From contig JAFACO010000276.1 in the NCBI GenBank assembly GCA_023425485.1, positions 1 to 15,210 on the forward strand: a stretch of DNA of 15,210 bases. The letters run 5' to 3'. Source of the DNA: Bacillota bacterium. Lineage in GTDB: Bacteria > Bacillota > Clostridia > Lachnospirales > Lachnospiraceae. Below, in pieces: positions 1-5,657 of the stretch (the stretch's first letter is position 1; each line of letters begins with the position of its first letter). The translations under genes and the position numbers were made by a program. Under the pieces are notes generated by a model. That model had not been told where the DNA came from. It did no database searches and saw nothing but the letters and a program-made list of their open reading frames with translations.

Positions 1-840
1 GGTTTAGCGCAGGTGAATGGAAGAAATTTATTAACCTGGGAGGAACGGTTTCAATATGATATTTCATATTTGGATCAAATCAGCTTTCATAGGGATATCA
101 AAATTATCTTTTTAACATTAACAAAAACAATAAGAAGGGAGGGTATTCATTCGAATACCTCGGTAACTATGGAACACTTTAGCGGTACAAATAATACACT
201 AACAACAAATAGTAAAAAAGATAAATTATTAATTCTTGGTGCCGGTGGTCATGGAAGGGTGATTGCTGATGCAGCAAGGAAGATGAACTGTTGGACAGAA
301 ATTGCATTTTTAGAGGATAATCCAGCAAAGGCAGAAGGACTTCCCTATGAGATAATTGCAAAGGTGGAGGAATTTGAACAATTTATAGATAAGTATGACA
401 TGATTGTAGGGATTGGAGCGAATCAAAGAAGAGAAGCATTTCAACAGAAACTGGAGGCAGCAGGTGCCAGTATGGCAATTATTCTTCATCCAAGTGCAAT
501 TCTTGGAGGGAATGTAACAATTGGCCAAGGTAGCGTGGTCATGGCGGGAGTTATCATTAATACTGGTACAAAGATAGGGAAAGGCTGTATTCTTAATACG
601 GCTGCTACGATTGATCATGAGAATAACATAGAGGATTTTGTTCATCTCTCACCGGGCGTTCATACGGCAGGAAATGTCAAGGTTGGCACACTTACCTGGC
701 TTGGAATTGGAAGTAGTGTTATTCAGAATATAACCATAGAAAAAGATTGTATGATTGGGGCTGGTGCGGTGGTTGTAGACGATCTGCAAGTGACTGGTAT
801 CTATCTTGGAGTTCCAGCAAAATTAATCATGAAGGATTAA
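1..840 (+). CDS. Priming sugar-phosphate transferase (PglC-like, C-terminal part) fused to a PglD-like sugar O/N-acetyltransferase; 5' end outside window
   Basis: The frame is open from base 1 (GLAQVNGRN), so the GTG at 13 is an internal Val and not a start. Codons 1 to about 60 match the end of bacterial sugar transferases of the PglC/WcaJ type: the NGRN..WEERF..D motif, the 'SFHRDIKIIFLTL' stretch and the REGI...TMEHF tail. These enzymes load a sugar phosphate onto undecaprenyl phosphate at the membrane. After a short Thr/Asn/Lys-rich linker (about nt 178-216) comes a complete PglD/NeuD-type acetyltransferase. It has a nucleotide-binding GAGGHGR loop (nt 238-258), then left-handed beta-helix hexapeptide repeats. 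A His-Glu pair at nt 616-621 sits where the PglD catalytic His lies. The protein ends in a typical GVPAKLI tail. The domain order resembles neisserial PglB. No aminotransferase that would supply a 4-amino sugar is visible here. The two domain identities are secure; the acetyl acceptor is unknown. Confidence 0.88.
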   Translation, partial: GLAQVNGRNLLTWEERFQYDISYLDQISFHRDIKIIFLTLTKTIRREGIHSNTSVTMEHFSGTNNTLTTNSKKDKLLILGAGGHGRVIADAARKMNCWTEIAFLEDNPAKAEGLPYEIIAKVEEFEQFIDKYDMIVGIGANQRREAFQQKLEAAGASMAIILHPSAILGGNVTIGQGSVVMAGVIINTGTKIGKGCILNTAATIDHENNIEDFVHLSPGVHTAGNVKVGTLTWLGIGSSVIQNITIEKDCMIGAGAVVVDDLQVTGIYLGVPAKLIMKD

Positions 841-851
841 CCCCGAGCTGT

Positions 852-885
852 ACAGGAATATGGTACATATCCTGTGAACTTTTTT
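852..885 (+). terminator. Probable rho-independent terminator
   Basis: ACAGGA (852-857), a bulged A, then TATG (859-862) pair with CATA (866-869) and TCCTGT (870-875) across a GTA loop. That gives a 10-bp stem with one bulge. A run of six T (880-885) begins four bases after the stem. It lies between the fused transferase gene and the dehydratase gene and could end or reduce transcription there. A second ACAGGA at 888-893 can pair with the same TCCTGT arm. The stem is only moderately GC-rich and the T run is offset, so this is probable rather than certain. Confidence 0.5.
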
Positions 886-916
886 AAACAGGAGTGCAGC
901 ATATCGGAGGTGGAAT

Positions 917-1927
917 ATGTTTCAGGATAAAACACTACTTATTACCGGGGGAACTGGCAGTTTTGGAAACGCAGTTCTGCAGCGGTTTTTAAATACAGAT
1001 ATAAAGGAAGTTCGAATTTTTTCCAGAGATGAAAAGAAACAGGATGACATGCGTCGTTTCTATAAAAACGATAAAATAAAATATTATATTGGAGATGTCA
1101 GAGATATCTCATCCATTAAAAATGCAATTCATGGTGTTGATTACATCTTTCATGCAGCAGCTTTAAAACAGGTACCTTCCTGTGAGTTCTTTCCCATAGA
1201 AGCAGTAAAAACCAATATTTTAGGGACGGATAATGTTCTTTGTGCAGCCATAGAGGGTGGGGTAAAAAAGGTAATCTGTCTCTCCACCGATAAAGCGGCA
1301 TATCCAATTAATGCGATGGGGATATCAAAAGCGATGCTGGAAAAGGTGCTGATTGCAAAATCTAAAGTTGTTTCACCGGAGCATACCTTAATATGTGGAA
1401 CCCGTTATGGAAATGTCATGGCCTCCAGGGGATCCGTAATCCCTCTCTTTGTGGATCAGATTAAGTCAGGACAGCATATCACAATTACAAACCCTTATAT
1501 GACAAGATTTTTAATGAGTCTAGAAGAAGCGGTGGAGCTTGTGGTTTTTGCTTTCGCTGAAGCAAATACCGGAGATATTATGGTACAGAAGGCACCGGCT
1601 TGTACCATAGGAGATCTTGCAATTGCACTAAAGGAACTTTTTCATTCGGATAGTGAAGTACAAATCATTGGTACCAGACATGGTGAGAAGCAATATGAGA
1701 CCCTGTTAACCAAAGAGGAGTATATGGTAGCAGAAGACTTAGGTAACTATTACCGGATACCTGCAGATAAAAGAGATCTCCATTATGATAAGTATTTTGT
1801 AGAGGGCAGCCAGATATTATCAGCTCAAGACGAATACAATTCGAACAATACTTTGCAATTAAATATTGAACAAATCAAGGAAAAATTATTATCACTGGAC
1901 TTTATCAAAGCTGAATTATCAAAATGA
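917..1927 (+). CDS. capE: UDP-GlcNAc 4,6-dehydratase/5-epimerase, CapE/FnlA/WbjB type
   Basis: This is a 336-residue extended short-chain dehydrogenase/reductase with an N-terminal NAD(P) loop GGTGSFG (residues 11-17). At the SDR active-site region the usual Tyr is replaced by Met: M134-x3-K138 within 'PINAMGISKAM'. This Met for Tyr is the hallmark of the inverting CapE/FnlA/WbjB enzymes, as opposed to PseB-type or retaining dehydratases. STDK (123-126) is also present. In this family the enzyme acts in the cytosol on UDP-GlcNAc. It gives a UDP-L-arabino-4-keto-6-deoxy-HexNAc, the first step to UDP-L-FucNAc or UDP-L-QuiNAc. GGAGG at 906-910, six bases before the ATG, fixes the start. The length is close to that usual for the family. 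The expected partners CapF and CapG are not in the window. The WbuB-like gene just downstream fits an L-FucNAc-type product. The family call is firm; the exact final sugar is inferred. Confidence 0.9.
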   Translation: MFQDKTLLITGGTGSFGNAVLQRFLNTDIKEVRIFSRDEKKQDDMRRFYKNDKIKYYIGDVRDISSIKNAIHGVDYIFHAAALKQVPSCEFFPIEAVKTNILGTDNVLCAAIEGGVKKVICLSTDKAAYPINAMGISKAMLEKVLIAKSKVVSPEHTLICGTRYGNVMASRGSVIPLFVDQIKSGQHITITNPYMTRFLMSLEEAVELVVFAFAEANTGDIMVQKAPACTIGDLAIALKELFHSDSEVQIIGTRHGEKQYETLLTKEEYMVAEDLGNYYRIPADKRDLHYDKYFVEGSQILSAQDEYNSNNTLQLNIEQIKEKLLSLDFIKAELSK

Positions 1928-1946
1928 GTAAAGCGGGGTGCAAGAT

Positions 1947-3170
1947 ATGAATATTTTATTTCTTAGTGTTGGGGATTTACCGGATCTTTCTGTGGATTCC
2001 ATGTATCCCGATTTATTGCGCTATTTCAGGGAGGAAGGACATGAGGTATATGTCATATGTCCAAGTGAAAGAAGAAATGGGCAACCCACCAGGTTGTCGG
2101 TTGAGTATGAGATGAACGTACTAAGAGTTAAAACCTACAATATTACAAAGTCAAATTGGTTCGAGAAGGGAATTGCCACGCAACTGATCGGAGGCCAATA
2201 TAAGAAAGCGATTCATAAATATTTAAAGGGTGTTAAATTTGATCTCCTTCTTTATGCGACACCACCGATTACCCTTGTACATCTTATACAATATCTAAAA
2301 AAACGTGATAATGCATACTCATACTTAATGTTAAAAGATATCTTTCCGCAGAATGCAATAGATTTGGGTATCTTAAAAAAACGAGGACCTTTCAGTTGTA
2401 TCACCAGGTATTATCGATACTTAGAGAAGAAATTGTATCGCTGTTCGGATAAAATCGGTTGTATGTCAAGAAATAACCTCTTTTATTTACAAAAAAGACA
2501 TTCGTATTTGGACCCTGATAGGCTTGAAATTTGTCCCAATACAAGAGATTCCCTAAAGGTATTAAGAGCGGGCAGAATTGAAGTCAGAAAAGCCTTTGGG
2601 CTACCCATAGATAAGATTATTTTTATTTGCGGCGGTAATTTTGGAAAGCCGCAAAATGTTGATTTTATAATTGAAGTATTAAAGGCAAATGAGGGAGCAA
2701 ATGACCGGCATTTTGTATTCTGTGGATCAGGTACCGACTTTAACAAGTTACAGGAATATGAAGCATCCTTGGAAGTGAAGCATGTCACAGTTCTGAATAG
2801 CCTGGACAACGAGGTATATACCACTCTATTAGCTGCCAGTGATATTGGACTGCTTTTCCTGGACTTTCGTTTTACCTTTTCCAATTTTCCTTCCAGATCC
2901 TTGGACTATATGGCGGTGGGTATGCCAATTGTTGCAGCTACCAATGTCAAAAATGATGTTGGAAGGTTGATTAAGAAAGAAAAATTGGGCTGGTGGTGTT
3001 CTAGTAAAGATATTGAAAGGCTAAAAGAATTATTAGATAAAATTTGTGAAAATCCAGAAAAGATAAATGATATGAGGAAAAGAAGTCATGCTTATTTTTC
3101 ACAGCATTTTGACACAAAAATTGCTTTTGAGATCATTATGACTTCGTATCAGGCAGGTAAGAAGTTATGA
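1947..3170 (+). CDS. wbuB: GT4 glycosyltransferase, WbuB type (putative L-FucNAc/L-QuiNAc transferase)
   Basis: This 407-residue GT-B fold enzyme carries the very characteristic WbuB-family stretch KDIFPQNAIDLG (residues 130-141), followed by 'KIGCMSRNN' and 'EICPNT'. The donor-site region reads NFPSRSLDYM, a family variant in which the usual E-x7-E pair of GT4 enzymes is altered. WbuB homologues are assigned as L-fucosamine transferases, which fits the CapE-type dehydratase immediately upstream. The enzyme is expected to work at the inner face of the membrane on the undecaprenyl-linked intermediate. I chose ATG 1947 because GGGGTG (1935-1940) lies seven bases before it and the protein then begins MNILFLSVGD. 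The GTG at 1938 would fall inside that ribosome binding site. The stop overlaps the next start (ATGA at 3167-3170), which suggests translational coupling. Family assignment is strong; the donor sugar is inferred. Confidence 0.87.
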   Translation: MNILFLSVGDLPDLSVDSMYPDLLRYFREEGHEVYVICPSERRNGQPTRLSVEYEMNVLRVKTYNITKSNWFEKGIATQLIGGQYKKAIHKYLKGVKFDLLLYATPPITLVHLIQYLKKRDNAYSYLMLKDIFPQNAIDLGILKKRGPFSCITRYYRYLEKKLYRCSDKIGCMSRNNLFYLQKRHSYLDPDRLEICPNTRDSLKVLRAGRIEVRKAFGLPIDKIIFICGGNFGKPQNVDFIIEVLKANEGANDRHFVFCGSGTDFNKLQEYEASLEVKHVTVLNSLDNEVYTTLLAASDIGLLFLDFRFTFSNFPSRSLDYMAVGMPIVAATNVKNDVGRLIKKEKLGWWCSSKDIERLKELLDKICENPEKINDMRKRSHAYFSQHFDTKIAFEIIMTSYQAGKKL

Positions 3171-4366
3171 AGGTCTTATTATTAACCAATATCTTATCTC
3201 CCTATCGGAAGGTTTTCTATGATAAATTACACGAAAATTTTCTGCAAGAAAACATAACCTTTAAAGTGCTGGTTATGGCTGAAACAGAACCTGACCGAAG
3301 TTGGCACTTTAAGGATTATGCAGGAAGCTACTGTGAGCTTTTGGAGTCAAAGACCATTGCTTTTGGGCATATCTATCTCCATTTTAACCGCAAGCTAGCG
3401 AAAGTACTGGAAAGGGAACAACCGGATCTTATTATTGCTTCAGGTAGTTATATTTCACCCTCGGTATTGCACACTGTATGGCAAAAGAAGAGGCATAATT
3501 ATAGGATGTTTTTCTGGTCTGAGTCACATTTGAAGGAACATCGAAGTTATAATCGTTTATCCCTTTGGATTCGAGAACAGCTTCGAAGCTGGGTTTATCA
3601 TAAATTTGATGGGTACTGGTATGCTGGTTCAAAATCTCTGGAGTTCATTAAAAACTATGCAGGGGATAAGGAGCTAAATAAAAGGTATTATTACATTCCC
3701 AATTTGGTTGATCCACGGGTTTATCAAAAAGCAAGAGAGATTAGAAAAGAAGATTTATTAAAGCTTAGACAGTCAATGAAACTGCCCTTGGATAACTTTA
3801 TCTTTGTGCTGCCAGCAAGACTTACAAGGGTAAAAGGTATTCAGCCCTTTATGGATTTATTTGTACAGTGCAAATATAAAGATAGGGTGAGTATCCTGGT
3901 ACTCGGAGAAGGAGAGCTTAAAGAGGAGTTACAAAGTCAATCAGATGTATATCAGATTGATCTTCGTTTTATGGGGTACCAAAGTCAACAAAATACCGTA
4001 AATTACTATGCTCTGGCTGATTGTTTCTTGCTGCCCTCCTTATCAGACCCAAATCCATTATCCTGTTTAGAAGCTCTTTGGGCGGGGTTACCATTGATGG
4101 TTTCAGAACATGTGGGAAACTATCCAGAGGTTGTAATCAGTGGTCAGAATGGATATGTCTTTTCTTATGAGGAACCTATAGAAGCAGTAGGCATGCTTGA
4201 CATTTTAATTACCTCGGATCAGGAATGGAAAACTCATGCGAGTGAGGTATCGGTAAGGATAGCAGAGGAACAGTTCAATCCAGAAAAGGCGGTTAGGAAT
4301 TTAGTGAAAGCAATGGTGAATGAATTAGAAGGGCAGGGTAATTCCAATGAAGGTTGTTCAGATTAA
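3167..4366 (+). CDS. GT4 family glycosyltransferase
   Basis: This is a 399-residue GT-B glycosyltransferase. The N-terminal acceptor domain begins MKVLLLTNILSPYR. The C-terminal donor domain has 'LPARLTRVKGI' (residues 215-225), the phosphate-binding strand 'LVLGEGEL', and 'LSDPNPLSCLEALWAGLP'. In that last stretch the first acid of the GT4 E-x7-E motif is Asp (D294, E302). There is no signal peptide or membrane segment, so a cytosolic or peripheral membrane protein extending the repeat unit is expected. Its ATG overlaps the WbuB-type stop by 4 nt, and its own end overlaps the next gene by 20 nt, so the three are probably translated together. Acceptor, donor and linkage cannot be read from sequence. 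Confidence 0.88.
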   Translation: MKVLLLTNILSPYRKVFYDKLHENFLQENITFKVLVMAETEPDRSWHFKDYAGSYCELLESKTIAFGHIYLHFNRKLAKVLEREQPDLIIASGSYISPSVLHTVWQKKRHNYRMFFWSESHLKEHRSYNRLSLWIREQLRSWVYHKFDGYWYAGSKSLEFIKNYAGDKELNKRYYYIPNLVDPRVYQKAREIRKEDLLKLRQSMKLPLDNFIFVLPARLTRVKGIQPFMDLFVQCKYKDRVSILVLGEGELKEELQSQSDVYQIDLRFMGYQSQQNTVNYYALADCFLLPSLSDPNPLSCLEALWAGLPLMVSEHVGNYPEVVISGQNGYVFSYEEPIEAVGMLDILITSDQEWKTHASEVSVRIAEEQFNPEKAVRNLVKAMVNELEGQGNSNEGCSD

Positions 4367-5546
4367 TACGGTATGCGGGATTGGCAGTACCGGAAGAATA
4401 ACCACAGATTTGCATAAAGCCTTAGTGGAGAGGGGACACGAATGTCTGATCTGCTATGGTCGGGGAGTTGCACCAGAAGACTATGAAAGTTATCGCATCG
4501 GGACGGATTTGGACGTTTATTTTCATGCACTCTATACACGAATAACCGATCGGACTGCCTTTGCATCAAAAAGAGCAACCTTAGAATTGCTTCATAAAAT
4601 AGAAGAATTTCAACCAGATATCCTTCACTTGCATAATCTTCATGGTTACTATATTCATTTTGAAGAACTATTTCAATATCTGAAGCAATATAATAAGCCT
4701 GTAATTTGGAGTCTGTATGATTGTTGGTCCTTTACCGGACATTGCTGTCATTTTGATTACATTGGTTGTGACAAATGGAAGGCTGGCTGCCAGGGCTGTC
4801 CACAGAAAAAGGAGTATCCCACAAGTTATGTGTTGGATCAATCGAATAAAAACTATAGGGATAAAAAGAGGCTAATTCATTCCATCAATCAATTGACGAT
4901 TGTACCGCCAACCAAGTGGTTGTCACAGATTTTGGAGAAAAGTTACCTGTCTGATATTAATAAGCAGATAATACCTACTGGCATTGATCTGGAAGCCTTC
5001 CAACCGACGAGCAGTAATCTTCGTAAGGAACTGCAGCTGGAGGATACACAGGTTGTTCTGGGTGTTTCCAATGGATTTGGTAAGTTTAAAGGTTCAAAGT
5101 ATTTCCTGCAGCTTGCAGAGCGACTGCCAAAAAATTATCGCTTGGTATTGCTTGGAGTGACAAAGGAGCAGAGCTCACAATATCCAAAAGAGGTACTGAC
5201 ACTGCCAAGAACAAATTCGACCCATCAACTAGCACAGTTTTATACTATGGCAGATGTCTTTGTAAACCCGACACTTCAGGAAACCCAAGGACTTACAAGT
5301 ATTGAAGCATTGGCCTGCGGCACAGGTGTTGTAACCTTTCAAAGTGGTGGTAGTGCGGAGAGTATGAATGAAAGCTGCGGAATTGCTGTTGTACGGGATG
5401 ACTTTGAAGGGTTGTTACAAGCTGTAATTCGGGTTTGCAGAAATCCGTTTTCCCCAGAATTATGTAGGAAGAAGGCAATGGAGTACGATAAAAAGAAGTT
5501 GCTGAAAGATTACATAGACCTGTATCAAAATACACTCCCTACTTAA
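4347..5546 (+). CDS. GT4 glycosyltransferase, WcaC-like (colanic-acid-type)
   Basis: The 399-residue protein starts MKVVQINTVCGIGSTGRI, the Gly-rich acceptor-side loop of this family. HLHNLHG (94-100) and 'YDCWSFTGHC' (124-133) follow. The donor domain has 'ETQGLTSIEALACGT' with E312 and E320 as the intact E-x7-E pair. A cysteine/histidine-rich insertion follows the DCW motif: C126, C133, H135, C141, C148 and C151. The same pattern recurs in the second half of the next gene, so the two are paralogues. AGGG at 4335-4338, eight bases before the ATG, supports this start inside the end of the upstream gene (20-nt overlap). It is likely a repeat-unit elongating enzyme; the transferred sugar is unknown. 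Confidence 0.88.
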   Translation: MKVVQINTVCGIGSTGRITTDLHKALVERGHECLICYGRGVAPEDYESYRIGTDLDVYFHALYTRITDRTAFASKRATLELLHKIEEFQPDILHLHNLHGYYIHFEELFQYLKQYNKPVIWSLYDCWSFTGHCCHFDYIGCDKWKAGCQGCPQKKEYPTSYVLDQSNKNYRDKKRLIHSINQLTIVPPTKWLSQILEKSYLSDINKQIIPTGIDLEAFQPTSSNLRKELQLEDTQVVLGVSNGFGKFKGSKYFLQLAERLPKNYRLVLLGVTKEQSSQYPKEVLTLPRTNSTHQLAQFYTMADVFVNPTLQETQGLTSIEALACGTGVVTFQSGGSAESMNESCGIAVVRDDFEGLLQAVIRVCRNPFSPELCRKKAMEYDKKKLLKDYIDLYQNTLPT

Positions 5547-5642
5547 TATGATAATAAGAACAGAGGCAAATGTAACAAATAACTATGCTATTGCACAAGT
5601 AAGAATGAAGAATAAGCCGGGAAGGTTGTGAGAAATAAATTG

Positions 5643-5649
5643 AAAGGGA
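5643..5649 (+). promoter_or_regulatory. Ribosome binding site deciding the start of the tandem GT4 gene
   Basis: AAAGGGA lies five bases before ATG 5655 and eight before ATG 5658. The longer frame opens with GTG 5628, but the only SD-like run before that codon (GGGAAGG, 5619-5625) is just two bases away. Confidence 0.5.
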
Positions 5650-5657
5650 TATCCATG

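Noticed and set aside
13..840. GTG at 13 as the start of an acetyltransferase gene
   Set aside because: The frame is open to base 1 and reads GLAQVNGRN, an internal motif of sugar-phosphate transferases. The GTG is therefore a Val codon of a longer fused protein.
2483..2884. Reverse-strand ORF of 133 codons, and the other reverse-strand ORFs in the window
   Set aside because: All lie opposite well-supported + strand genes, have no family motifs and are best explained as shadows of those genes.
5548..5631. Small ORF of 27 codons (MIIRTEANVTNNYAIAQ...) between the two GT4 genes
   Set aside because: There is no ribosome binding site before its ATG, no recognisable motif, and it ends just before the next gene. 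It is most likely chance.
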